Assembly (NCBI GenBank): GCA_027604505.1 | Contig: JADIIX010000043.1 | Span: forward strand, 76,775-140,774 | Source of the DNA: Gonapodya sp. JEL0774 | Taxonomy: Eukaryota > Monoblepharomycota > Monoblepharidomycetes > Monoblepharidales > Gonapodyaceae | Direction: 5' to 3' | DNA length: 64,000 nt | In this document: in pieces, positions 11,290 through 22,450 of the stretch | Layout of the letters: each line of letters begins with the position of its first letter | Position numbering within the stretch: position 1 is the stretch's first letter | Notes under the pieces: model-generated | Told to the model about the DNA's origin: nothing | What the model saw: only the letters and a program-made list of their open reading frames with translations | Databases searched by the model: none | Made by a program: the position numbers and the translations under genes

Positions 11290-14200
11290 TTATTCAATCA
11301 AAAAGCCTCCTCCCATCCCTTCACTTTGTGGAAGCTCCAGCATTTCTTCAACATCCCGACCAAATGAAGTTTTCGAACTGTTCCCGTGACTTCCGTCAAC
11401 ATTGTCATCAAAAATTTGTGTTTGATCCTCATTTCGCAACTTCTTCTGTGTTGATGTGTCGATTTCATCCTCGTCTGAATCTTCAATGATGCCGACTCTT
11501 CGCTTTCGCTTTGACACTGAAGATGCGAGAGAGGTGGATGTTCGCCCCTGCACTGATGGTCTGAAAACAATGGGATCATCTTGATCTGTGAGATCACCAC
11601 CACGAACTGTATCAGTTGTAATTATCATATCCGCCTCCTCCTCACTGATCTCCTTGTGCCGATCTCCACCTTTCCTTGTTCGCCGGCGATTTGATCGTCC
11701 TAGTTCTTCGGTCAACTCAGTATCCCAGTCATCTGTTCCGTCTAGTTCCTGTCTCTGTCTTACTAAGTACTCGAGTTCAGTTTCCGCTTCTTCCATCCCC
11801 TGCGCAGCCAAAGTCTTGAGCAAAGTGGCTCCCTCAGAAACTGATCCGGCATTTTGGGGGAGCGTATCACTTTCGTCTTCATCCCAACCCCACTCTCTTT
11901 TCAGTCTCTCCCTGATGGCAAGCCCGCGAATGAGCTTCTTCCAATTGCTAAGTGCCCGTCGTCCTTTCTTGTCCCACTCAACCTGAGCTGCGTGGGCAGC
12001 AAGTTCTGAGGAGGCAACAAGGAGTAGCTCTACGTGCTCACGGGCCACAACAATACCATCGAGAACAGGATGAGAGCTACCAGATTGAAATTCGAATCCG
12101 ACCTGGGGGTGATAAGGGCACCATTAAACTCAGCAACCCCCTGAACAATTGGAATATAGAATGCCTCCAAACTCACCACTGCGTCTGCGTAATCCACGCC
12201 GAGCTTTTTTGCTATTTTTGCAATTCCAGGCACTTTTATATGCTGTGCACCGTGAGGTAACATGGATGGTTTATAGAGGTCGATGTTACCGAACGAGTTC
12301 CGGGGAACTACACCCTAGTGACCGAAAATATATGCTGCATTCAGAAACCTGAACTCAACTCGCGTAAGGAGGATTCAAATCTCACATCAATTACTGGTGG
12401 TGGCACATACTCGATCGTTTGCCATTCACCGTATAAACCAATCAAGCCAGGTTCCGGTGCATTGACTTCGTCACCCTTTGAGACATCGTATTCGCCCTCA
12501 CCGTCACCGTCCTCATCATGCCGTGACTCCATCTTCCCTGTCTCACTTGAAGACCGGCGACTCAAATCCGAATCATAACTCATTGTCTCAGCTTGGACTT
12601 CTCTCCGTCCCCTAAGAGTTACCACCCGCCTCTTCATCCATTTAACGGGTTGCTCCCCGTCAGCAAGTTCCCGTCCCTCCTTCCACCACCCCTCCTTCGA
12701 TCTAAGAGTCTTAACATTTGTTCTCGGGAATACCTTTTCTCCTCTCACATGACCCAATACAGGTGTTCTTGGGTAGATTATCTCCCTTTGCTTCAGATGC
12801 CGTTCCAAGGCATAAATTGGATGTCGACGGAAGTCATCCATTCGAGTGGGCATGGCCGACCCGTTGCGGGCGAGCTGAGCGGCATCGGCTTCAGAAGTTG
12901 GGTCGGTTAATGGCGGAAGCAAAGAGCACAATGAAGGGAAAAAGCTTGGATCGGAAGGAGTTGGGTGTGGGGATGAATGAAGAGGAACATAACGCGGGGT
13001 GAGGTCCCGAAGGGTGCCTATGGTTCGATACGAACAAACGGTCCGTGCAAACTTGGACTTTGGGTCAGGAAAGCTGAAACCCACCGTTCTCAACACCAAC
13101 TGCGTAAGACCACCCGCCCCACTTTCCCTTCACTATCTTTCCCCTCTCTAGAAAGGTCTTCAAATCTCCTGCCTTTCCCGTCCGAGTGTCGACGCACGTC
13201 CACCGAGGTGTTGGCATTTCTCCATTGGGACTATTAGCAGGTGCCCCAGGTCCAGGATCAAGCAGGCACTCTGCCCAAACGTGGAAGGGATGGAGATCAT
13301 CAGGAGGTGAGGCAATGATACTGGACATAATCGGAGAGGAACTGCCTCCCTTTGTGGGCGAATTGGTGGAATGATGGTGTGTAGATACTCCATGTGATTG
13401 AGTTTCATCCGTTGTAGCTGTCCTCACACCTGGACAGAGGCCCCCAACGACTCTGCACCTCAATCCCACCGAATTTGCGGCTGCTACAAAGACTGCTGTC
13501 CTGAGGCACTGAGCGTCCCACTCCATTTGTCTCGCGGGGTTCCACGGATTCGCTAGAAAAGTTGTAAAGCCACTGAGGGTCGAGATATCGGGTAGCTGCC
13601 CAACACGTGAGGGGCGGGTCCGAAGCCATCCAGAGACCCATGTTGCGAGCCGGCCAGTCTGATTTATGAGTTGCGCAGGGCTGAGTGGAGATGGCGCAAG
13701 CTGGTCCGATACTTCTGGAGGGGGAGATGGGGACGTGGATGGGGAACGTGAACGGCGGCGACGAATTTTCGTTTGTGGCGAAATGGACGGTGTTGACTTG
13801 CTGGTATTGCGAGGTTCGGTGAGGTAACGGATCCACGCACAGTGTCGCAGAAGGGGAACCGCGATGATGTCAGGAAGGTAAGAAAGTATGAGTGCCTTTT
13901 CGTGACAAGTTGGTCAGCATGAGGCAGTTCGGGGCTGTCTTTCACAACTAACCTGGGACTCCTCTGAGCTCCACAGCTTCTCACGCAATGACACAGCGGC
14001 AACAAGGCAGATTGTTTCAGCACAATGTACAAGCTCCAATTCTAAGCGTTGAGATTTTGTGAGTCTAGGTTTAGCTTTTGTTGCAGGTGCCTTACTGCGA
14101 GAATCGTTCAGAGGAACGCTGGGAGCAAAGCCAAGAGCAGAGAACCTCACATGGGTTTAGCTATGGTGAAAGTAACTGGTGCGAGTGGAGTCGATGACGA

Positions 14201-14991
14201 CGACAGCGTACGCACGACCTGACCGTGCAAGCTCCCGGGGGCGACCATTTCACTAACTTCAGGTTCAATCGGCATGTCCACCGGCTCTGGAAACGGTACG
14301 TCCTCGAATTCTTCTCCATCACTCTCATTGTTGAGCTGCATTTCAGCGTCTGCTGGAGAGGGTGACGAAGCGAAACGAACCTGGGAATTGTGGGGAGGGA
14401 TCACATCTTCAAACTCTTCTTCCTCCTGGTCGGTTTCATCCTCGTAGCCAGCAAAAAAAGAAGCGTCAAAGATTTGTGATTGAGCTGACTCGATTGAAGT
14501 TCGAGAAGGTAACATCACTTTCAACTCGTCGTTTTCATTGATTTTACTGACACTCGAGAAGTTGAGAGGTGAATTGTCGCCTCCTATACCAAAAGAGTTC
14601 AAAAGCACTGCGAAATAACTAGGCAGAAAGCAACTCAGCACAATATCCCACCTCCAGAGTCATTACTGCCTGTGCTCATGCGAATCTTCGCTTTTACGGG
14701 TGAGCTCCTTGTCCACACAACGCTGAGACCATGTTCGGTCCCAAAATTTTGAGTGACGGTGCTTGGCCCCTCCGCTTCGCCTTTCGAGCTCTTGCTCTCC
14801 CTTCTGCGACTGGATGGGGTTATCGAACGGCTGCTGGAGTTCAACCCTCCGCTATCGTCGTCATTCTTCCCTTTTGCTCTTCTTGAACGTGCCGGCTTTT
14901 CGGAGTCTTCCCCCTTGCCAGTTTTAGACGCATTAGCTCGCGATGACATGCCTCCACTGGCCCCAGTTGCTCCACTTTTGCGAAGACTCAT
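11290..14991 (-). CDS. Rad4/XPC DNA damage recognition protein
   Basis: Seven exons (14991-14652, 14583-14151, 14118-13953, 13895-13085, 13017-12386, 12314-12177, 12102-11290) give about 1,110 residues. Rad4/XPC recognises helix-distorting lesions and starts global-genome nucleotide excision repair with Rad23/Png1-type partners. The N-terminal about 270 residues are Ser- and acid-rich. The transglutaminase-like domain includes HPFHVWAECLLDP and LRDLTPRYVP. The beta-hairpin domains follow: FRRHPIYALERHLKQREIIYP (BHD1 start), GLYGEWQTIEYVPPP (BHD2), and VPRNSFGNIDLYKPSMLPHG with KKLGVDYADAVVGFEF (BHD3). The C-terminus is basic/acidic and disordered, ending GGGFLIE. The first ATG in the open frame is at 14991. 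Its 5' end lies only about 120 bases from the sirtuin remnant on the other strand. Confidence 0.93.
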
Positions 14992-15111
14992 TGGGAACAC
15001 CCTCAAAAGTGCATTGCCGATGTCTCGAAATCAAAGTATTAGATTGGTTACATCCTAAGAAAACTCAGCCGACACGTATTAAGATTTGAGAAACCCTTCA
15101 ACTTTCTGATC

Positions 15112-15621
15112 AGTGCGGGCGAACAGCATTCCAACTTTTACTCCGGTAAAGGCGCTCCAGATGCCAGCACGCAAGATGCAAATATTCCGATTGACCTTAT
15201 ACCCCGCTACCAGTCATGTCGACAGCCTGTTTCGGTGGTTTCATCAGCAACGGGTCAATCGGAGAAACTGGGAGGCCCATAGGGTCTGGTTCAATGAAAA
15301 TCTTAATCCAAAGATCCTGGATCGCATTGAAAGCGTTTTATTCAAATGCGATCTCCTTATAGTTGTTGGAGCAAGTGGGTATTGTTTACCCGGTAAAGCT
15401 TTGAACATGGTGTATGTCTTTTCTCAGGTGTTTAGCGATGGCAATTACCCGTACCGCAGACAGCTGGATTTGCTTCGCGAGTCTCTCAGTGTGGTGGCAA
15501 AGTAGCCGAGTTCAATAAGGAGACTGGCAGATATTGGCACTATGATTTGAGGGGCCAAGATCTGATGCTGAGAAGCATTGGTGCCGGATGTCTTGTTTGG
15601 CTTGGACCACAGAAACCTTAA
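15112..15621 (+). pseudogene. 5'-truncated SIRT5-like sirtuin remnant
   Basis: Only the C-terminal half of a class III (SIRT5-type) deacylase is present. One frame reads YSGKGAPDASTQDANIP followed by an IPR-Tyr-QSC segment, the counterpart of the SIRT5 zinc-module loop. A putative intron (donor GTTTCG near 15226, acceptor GGGAG near 15276) leads to HRVWFNENLNPKILD and CDLLIVVGASGYCLP. A second intron (donor GTAAAG, acceptor GACAG) leads to [20 protein letters not shown] and a stop at 15619-15621. Missing are the GAGIS NAD-binding start and the catalytic QNVDGLH segment; only about 120 bases separate this from the Rad4 start on the opposite strand, too little for them. One zinc cysteine is replaced by Tyr and the first CxxC is absent. 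Probably a non-functional relic, though the remaining frame and splice sites are intact. Confidence 0.65.
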
Positions 15622-15767
15622 TCGAAAACAGTCTATAAATGCAAGTCGCGACCTTATAGTGAACTAAATGTAACCAGCTGCACCACAAGTCGGCTTCCAC
15701 CCATTCATCGTACCACTCTCCAACATCGCGACAGGACAAATACACGGTCAAGCATGGGTAGCAATCC

Positions 15768-17095
15768 TTACTCGCTGCCTGTTGACCAAGAATGGCATGT
15801 GCATTAATGGTTGCATATATTCGCGAATTGCACAAAACATGATTACCTCCAAACTTCTTTCCGAACACGAGCATTTGAAGTTGGTCGTACCCAGCGAGCA
15901 CACCCGCACCGGCAACGGCACGGAGAATGTTGGCACCGGCACCCTTGAACAGGGATGCGACACCCTCCTTGGCAACGACCTGGTTGAAGCAGTCAATTGA
16001 AGACTTGTACTTAACAGCCTCGCCGGAAGTCATCATCATGCGTCTACACGAGGAAGTGAACCATGACACGTGGAGTAAAGAGTACTAGATAAAACTCACC
16101 TCCTGACGGTGTCGAGGGGGTAGGAAGCAAGACCAGCACCGATTGTGACAGACCATCCCAGCAAGAACTGGGCAAGGAAGTTGTCCTTCATGGTTCCAGG
16201 GAGGATGGGCTTGATCGAATCGTACATGCCGAAGTACAGACCACGGTAGATGACAATGCCGACACACGAGACGACGAAACCGCGGTAGAGACCGGCGATA
16301 CCGTCGCTGGCGAGCGTCTTGCGGTACACATCAACTGCACGAAAAATGATTTGAATCATGTCGATGAATGTCTTGGCCACACAAATATGATCGTTCACCG
16401 CGAAACTCACCCAGACCGTTGAACTGGCGTTCACCGCCCTTCTTGCTCGACTTGTTGTCGTTGGCAAGACGTGTACGGGCATAGTCAAGAGAGTAAACGA
16501 AGAAGAGGGATGTGGCACCGGCAGCACCACCTGAGGCCAGGTTACCGGCGAACCACTTCCAGTAACCGTTCTCCTTCTTGAACCCGAACATGCGCTTGTA
16601 TTTGTCCTTGAAAGCAAAGTTCAAGGCCTGGGTTGGGAAGTACCGGATGACATTGGCAAGATTTCCGCGCCTAAAACGAAATGGAAGTAAGTATGACAGG
16701 AAGGTTGCAAGATAGTCCTGCGATGGGAGCGGCCATCCCCCTCTTAAGATTGCCTGCCTCACCAGAGAGCAGCAACACCTTCATCCCTGGTGAGACGGAC
16801 GAACGCATCTCCAATACCCTTGTAGGGCTTGTCGAGACGGCCAGACTTGATCATCTCATCCTGGTTCTGAATGACGAGCTTGACACGCTCGATCGGGGCA
16901 GCTGGGATGGACGAGAAATGATGAAGTGAGTGGTTCGGACGAGTATTATCAGAGAAACGGTAGATTTTGGGTGAAAGGAAACGTCAAAAAGCAAATGGCA
17001 AACTGACCAGCTGTCTTAGCGACGGCGGCAGACACACCACCCATCAAGAAGTCAATGAGGAACTTGTACTGCTCGGTAACACTCTTCTCGCTCAT
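15768..17095 (-). CDS. mitochondrial ADP/ATP carrier
   Basis: Six exons (17095-17008, 16901-16763, 16670-16411, 16334-16100, 16043-15847, 15778-15768) encode 309 residues. This inner-membrane carrier swaps cytosolic ADP for matrix ATP. The protein starts [20 protein letters not shown] and shows the family strings [20 protein letters not shown] and [17 protein letters not shown]. The nucleotide-carrier signature RRRMMM lies in repeat 3, formed across the exon 4/5 junction. Three mitochondrial-carrier repeats of about 100 residues each are complete. The last exon is only 11 bases and supplies the final residues after FGKKFGG. An unspliced reading would add about 110 unrelated residues, so the short terminal exon is much the better model. 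Confidence 0.95.
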
Positions 17096-17852
17096 CTTGA
17101 CGTTCTAATATTAAAGGATTTTTGAATCTGTCAGCAATCAGACTCACGTTTGTGGGATACAAGAGAGGAAAGTGAAGAAAAAAAATGGCGTGCGATCACG
17201 GAAACACAGGAATGTCTCGCTGGTCAGACTATGTGATGGCACAATCACCTCATTCCCATGTTTTCCACACCCCTGAAGGGACTCTCAGCATGGCAGGGGA
17301 GTGTGTCAATGCTTTGAGCGGGGTGGTGGAACGCGGTGGAAGAAGGCGCTCCACAGAGCGTCCTCGGAGACCTCCAGCCCGAATTATGTAAAAGATGCCT
17401 TTCCAATTTTGCGAACGCGGTGCGCGGTCCCCGCTTGCCTGCAAACCCTCACCTGAACCGAAAAATGTGGGACGACGAAGGAAAATGAGGAAGGCAAACC
17501 GCTTTTTGCCTGTGTGGCGCAGAGTGGGGCTGAGTTCCGGTACGGGATCAAATCACTGTGAATTACATGATGTAGCAGTTAAATTTTCTCAATCGGACTG
17601 TTCTTCCCAATCAAAAGTCATTGCTTTTCGTCCTCCTCCATTCGCAGGCCCCGCTTATTCGTTGCGTGCTACATTCAGGTTCAGTGATCCTCGTCAATTC
17701 TCTAGAAATCAGCTTGGAGAGCGCTGTCGTGCATCCATTGAACCAAGAAGTTGACCCCGTTCTCAGGATAAAGAGTGGGAGTTGAAGACCAAATTATTGT
17801 TATGAATGTGTTGGTGTGTGGAAATGCACCCCTCAACAAAAGCGTTTCTCAA
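17096..17852. promoter_or_regulatory. divergent promoter region (ADP/ATP carrier / mL41)
   Basis: A 757-bp spacer between two divergent nuclear genes for mitochondrial proteins. A long A-run follows position 17178. No family-supported coding exon, tRNA or repeat is visible. Confidence 0.5.
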
Positions 17853-18635
17853 ATGTCTCGCAGACTCCTATCGAATTCGGGCCTAGCTCGACTCCCTATC
17901 AATGCTCCATTTATTTCAGCCAGCCGCCCCGTTGTCTCTCCACCTCGGGCTGCTGGCATTGCTCCCTTCTCTAAATCCTCCACCTCCAATCCTGCGTCCC
18001 AAACGTTCTCTCTCGCTACTGTATCTTCCGTATCTCGCTCACCCTTCGCCTGCTCTCTTTCATCAACGTCGTCCGCGCTTGGCGCAGCAGCCGTGTGCAA
18101 GACTCAGATCCGTGGGGGTGCAACTCGCGGCGTGATGACGGGGAAACGCGGGAACAAAAACTTCTACAAGGGAACGGGCAGTGGCAGCATGGGACATTGG
18201 GAGAACGGTTGGTGCTCTCTTCGGACCCATCAATTTCAATTGGAGATACCAAAATATGTGCATCTCAAGGCCGTTATATCATCGATCGTTGGAAAGTCCG
18301 GAACTATGTCGTACCAGAACTTGCTGGTTTCGAAGTGAGAGTCCTTTCTCTGCATTCGAAGAATCCCCACCATGGTTTTGCCTGTCTCTGATTTGAACCT
18401 TGACAAACAGCTCACTCCATACGTGTCACCGAAAATCCCACCTCCCACAGGAGCACAATTGGTTCCTGCGACCTCGTTCATGGATTACTTCCTGGGCGCT
18501 CCGGGAGGTCAGGAGATTATAGAAACGGTGAAAGGGAACCAGGAGAGAGTCGCCAAAGGGGTAGTGGAGCGGTGGATCGCCAGGAGAAGTGGAGAGGAGA
18601 AGGGACGAGGGAGGACAAAGGTTCGACGCACGTGA
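17853..18635 (+). CDS. mitochondrial large-subunit ribosomal protein mL41 (MRPL41/Mrpl27 family)
   Basis: Three exons, 17853-18207, 18270-18334 and 18411-18635, encode 214 residues. mL41 is a small protein of the mitoribosomal large subunit. The start MSRRLLSNSGLARLP begins a Ser/Arg-rich, acid-free presequence of about 90 residues suited to mitochondrial import. The conserved core is TGKRGNKNFYKGTGSG, then across two introns GRYIIDRWKVRNYVVPELAG and LTPYVSPKIPPPTGAQL. The tail is basic. Two other in-frame ATGs lie upstream at 17775 and 17802, so the exact start is uncertain. The gene is divergent from the ADP/ATP carrier, and its stop is 122 bases from the stop of the DUF1275 gene. Confidence 0.85.
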
Positions 18636-18757
18636 AAAGAGCTATCTTGAACAGAAGCTTCACGCAATTAGGGACAGCGCGACAATTGATCCGAATTTAT
18701 TATTTTGGTCCAGTTTTGTTGCCTCCTTCATGTTATGTTCTCGCTTCATAAGCGTTC

Positions 18758-20725
18758 TCAATAGTAATCGTTTCTTTTTACTACGCCCGAGCTTCCCCAC
18801 TCTTCATTTGCCTCTGGCCAGTTTCCGTGACCCTGCATCAAAGGGCTCTGGTTCTCGCCAGTGTTTGGCGCACTCTCAACTACGGCTCCGGCAGCCTCCA
18901 ACTGCTTCAAAAATTCTTCAATCTCATTCTCCACTTCACTGGGCCTCTTGCCCCTCACCCGTGCAAACCTATCTTCTCCGTGCTCTCCAAGCCTCTCGTA
19001 AAACTGTTTGCGTACAATTCGACGTGACCCATCCGGGAGTGTCACCAAGACGTTGACTTCAAACTCCTCCACGCTTGACGACCGGCTATCGCTGGAGCCG
19101 TTGTTGGAAGTATTTGGGTTTAATCCTGCCATAACAAGCTTGCGGCGCAACTTGTTGATGTGGTGGAAACCACTCTCAGGGTGAGGAGAGGCCAGTGATT
19201 GCTTTGCTAGGCGCTGCTGCTGAAACTTTATCAAACTATCTCGTGCCTCGCGGACGTAGCCAGAACTAAGGTAATAAACTGCAACTGTCCCTGTCACGCC
19301 TGTCGGGATGAGGAGGGCGTTCTCGTTGAGGAACAGATAGAATGCCCGGCCAATGATACCTGTGACGATGTTATCAGAGTAAGTAATTCGACAACTCACA
19401 GTGGCGCGCCAAGAGAAATTTAGGGGACAGGCCGGTGTGAGAATAACTCACCGCCCAGGAAGTATCCAAACAGCAAGGGTATCAAAATTTTAAGTTTCCA
19501 CATGTTGTTTTTTTCGCCGCGAATCGCCTGACCTAGTATGTTACCAATATCCGTCTATTATGGGATAAAATTTTAGTCCGGCCGGCACAACGCGTCCATG
19601 AACTCTCACCAGTGTGCCTGTAACGTGGGTCGTGCGCAGAACCGCACCACTGTACTGGGTCGCCATAGCGTTCTGAACGCCCATGGCAAACGAAGCACAC
19701 AGTGTTCCGGAGTTCTGGCACATTCTCATCGTCAGTCTATATGCTCAATACAGCCCTTCGGCTCTAACTCTAGACTCACCTTTAACGCCCCGAGAAGCCC
19801 CCAACTCAGCAACAAGAAAAAGCTTTCGAGTAGAAGAGTTGCTCCGTAGCTCCGTCCAATCTTGAATTTATTGTCTCCAGTCAGGTAACCGGAGGCCATG
19901 GCACCCAAGAAGAACGCACAAACGATCCCCGTGAGAAGCACTGTATTGCCAAAGTCCAGGATGAAAATTGCGTCAGCAATTTTCGTGATATTGCCGGAGT
20001 GGTGAGCCACAGTGACAGAGTACATTCCCGTCTATGATAATGCATCGTCGGAAGTTTGCGGTTAATAAATATTTCTGAAAACCTCGCACCAGCGTCACGA
20101 CATTTATGTAGCCAGCCGTCATGCTTAGAACGGGTCCTGCGAGCATCAACACTTTCAAATCCGCCTCCTTCATTGGTCCTGGCGGAGGTGCCTGTGTTGT
20201 TGCGACTGAAATTGGTGGTGGTACGGTCCCCGGTTCTTCGTGGCGAGTTGTCAGTGACTGTGATTTTTGGATGGGGCTCTTGTTCGTCAGAAAGTTCAAA
20301 ATGGTGCCTGTTTGTTTATCGTTGATGACCAGTTGCGGAGCAGCACCTGGAACAAATTGCGATGATCGTGCCGTGACAGCTCCAGGTTCTACAACTTGCT
20401 CTAGAGGGTGCTGTATTGATCCCCCTGTTCTCGATTCGAGTTGCAGGGGAGTAACGGGGGCCTTCGTGATAGATACAACAGAGTTCGACTCTTTCGAAGG
20501 TATCTCCACCATCTTTTCCCGAGAAAAATAATTATTGACTTCTTGCCGAGGGGTATCCGGTGAAATGAGAGATGGTGGGCTTGCCATGCCGTCGGACTTG
20601 CCAATAAGTGGTTCATCGTCGGCAAAGAAATCATCGCCGTTGGAGGCGGGTGAATCTCCAGACGAGGCCTTCGATTGTTCTCGCTTGTTCGAAATGAGTG
20701 GAAGCAGCGAGTACTTGGAAGGCAT
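18758..20725 (-). CDS. DUF1275 (YoaK family) multi-pass membrane protein with long cytosolic ends
   Basis: Five exons (20725-20090, 20031-19780, 19714-19610, 19554-19452, 19359-18758) encode about 565 residues. The membrane core matches DUF1275/YoaK: LAGPVLSMTAGYINVVTL, then YSVTVAHHSGNITKIADAI, FFLGAMASGYLTG, LESFFLLLSWGLLG, CASFAMGVQNAM, the signature RTTHVTGTLTDIG, and a last pair of helices (LKILIPLLFGYFLGG and ALLIPTGVTGTVAVYYL). The biochemical function of the family is not known. Unlike the roughly 230-residue bacterial proteins, this one has about 195 disordered residues in front and about 150 polar residues behind, including VEEFEVNVLVTLPDGSRRI. Taken alone, the last two exons could be mistaken for a separate small gene; phases and family continuity join them. 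Confidence 0.85.
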
Positions 20726-20890
20726 TATCAAACTGATTGTGCGTTGTGCTGGGGAATGAGCATTGGAGTGAAAATTGATCTGATCTAGGAGCGCAACTTC
20801 GCACCGATCACTTCACACACACAGCTCAGACCCTCTTCTTTGGCTTATAGCGATGGAGATATTTACTATTATCAATTCAACCATCAAAAA

Positions 20891-22157
20891 TTAATATGCG
20901 TCGTACTCTCCAAGAGGCAATTGATCTAAGAAAACACCTTTCTCAAACAGTATCTGGACCAAAAATAATGCGCGATTGTCAGGAAGATCGTGAAAGCTCG
21001 TACCAGAAAAGCATACCTTTCGTTTGATCAGGTCTGCCTTCTTCCTCGCCTCCAACTCCTCCCTTTGCAAAGTGAGTATTTCTCGCGGGGAGACGCGACG
21101 CGTCCCAGGCGGAACAGCAGGTGCATCTGGATCCTGTTAACGAGAGTCCATTTAATCGAAGGAACATCCATTGCTCTTCCCGTAGTGTGTACAGAGAGCA
21201 AAGCTTACTATTTCTGCGAGGAGGACGACATTCTCTCCTCGAATGACGAATACTCCACGGGGTATATCACCATACATTAGTGGAGGCCGCGGAGACTGCG
21301 TGGAATCTATTAGAGGGTGGAGCTTGTCGGAAGGTTTCGTCTCGGATAAAGCGTGCGTGCCATCTCCTTTGTCCTGGAACGACGTGTCGGGAACTTCGGG
21401 AGGTTGTTTCTGATGTCCTGACTCAAAGACCGATGGAGAATCTCCAGTTTCATTTCTGAAATGAAATGAGGAGTCGTTCGAGCCTAATCTCAAAGAATCT
21501 GCCTGCGATGCAGAGGTTCGTGCAGAGGCAGCTTGTGGAGCGTTGGGAGCACCATCAGGGAACTGCCGATTAGAATCAAAGCCACTGTGGAGTTTCGAAG
21601 AAGAGGATGGAGGCTTGGACGCAGGTGACGTGGGACTCAAATTGTATGATGAAACGTGGCTCTTTTCATCAACGCCCACGAAGATTCGCTCCACAGTGTC
21701 CTGGAGGACAAGATTTGCTTCAGGAATTAGTGAATTCCGTGTAATTGTTCGTTTCATTGTCGATGGTTCGAACGAGACACGGAGGATATGAACGTTAAAG
21801 AGGAGTAGTATTGTCTGTGAGAGATGTAATCCTCTTCATGAGCTCACCGAATTGATCATATGTCCGTAAGATCCCAATTACTTTTCTTCCATCTCTCAGG
21901 ATCACGAGAACTGGCTCTAGGGAGAGGAACGATTGGTTGACATGAGGACTGGACTTTCCCAATCGCTTGCGGAACGGGCCACGCATGCAGTTTGGATATA
22001 GAACAAATCGTCCTATTAGATATCTGTACAAGGACTGCTGTCGAATGCTGGCCAGAATCCCGGTCCCATTCCTCCTCCGACGACACCCACTATCAACTTG
22101 GTCCACAATCGACGCAGCTCCGGGAAGAAATGGGTCTGTCGGAGGACTTTGTGTCAT
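20891..22157 (-). CDS. LSM1: LSM1, mRNA decapping activator, with large L4-loop insertion
   Basis: Five exons (22157-22091, 21916-21848, 21717-21209, 21133-21017, 20953-20891) encode 274 residues, twice the usual 130-170. Lsm1 defines the cytoplasmic Lsm1-7 ring that binds oligoadenylated mRNA 3' ends with Pat1 and promotes decapping. The Sm fold is clear: VDKPVLVILRDGRKVIGILR, YDQFANLVLQDTVERIFVG, then YGDIPRGVFVIRGENVVLLA, and a helical C-terminus ending LGEYDAY. Between DTVERIFVG and YGDIPRG lie about 115 Ser/Pro/Asp-rich residues that remain open in frame with no usable AG acceptor at the junction. That is the variable L4 loop of the Sm fold. The insertion is seen directly; its role is unknown. 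Confidence 0.93.
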
Positions 22158-22450
22158 CGTGTTCTAATTAATGAAAAGGATGTCAAGTTCCGCAAATCCG
22201 ATGAACGAAGTTCGGATGGCTCTCCTGGTGGGCAACTCAGAGTTTGCCATCATCTTATCAAGACTACGTCACAGCGAGAGGACAATGGGATGCTATGTAA
22301 CATCGAGTCAAGTTTTATTTTCAATTCGTAAATCTCAAAGAAGAGTGTCGCTCTACTTGTTATTCATGCATCTCAAAGAAAAAACCACCTCCCCATGTTC
22401 CCACCGCCGCACCAGATGCAAAATTTATCTCGTTTCATCGGATAACACTT
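22158..22450. other. intergenic spacer between LSM1 start and the SDR stop
   Basis: AT-rich spacer of 293 bases that must hold the LSM1 promoter and the 3' region of the dehydrogenase gene. No further feature seen. Confidence 0.5.

Noticed and set aside
15112-15505. Single-exon protein of 130 residues starting with GTG
   Set aside because: The recognisable SIRT5 zinc-loop lies in another frame and joins through an intron; the unspliced ORF mixes coding and intron sequence.
15512-15767. Open-frame extension of the ADP/ATP carrier by about 110 residues
   Set aside because: The family ends at the GG after FGKK; a consistent donor and acceptor give the normal C-terminus and the extension has no homology.
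18758-19503. Separate two-helix small membrane protein starting at 19503
   Set aside because: It continues in phase from the DUF1275 exon carrying RTTHVTGTL, and supplies that family's last helices.
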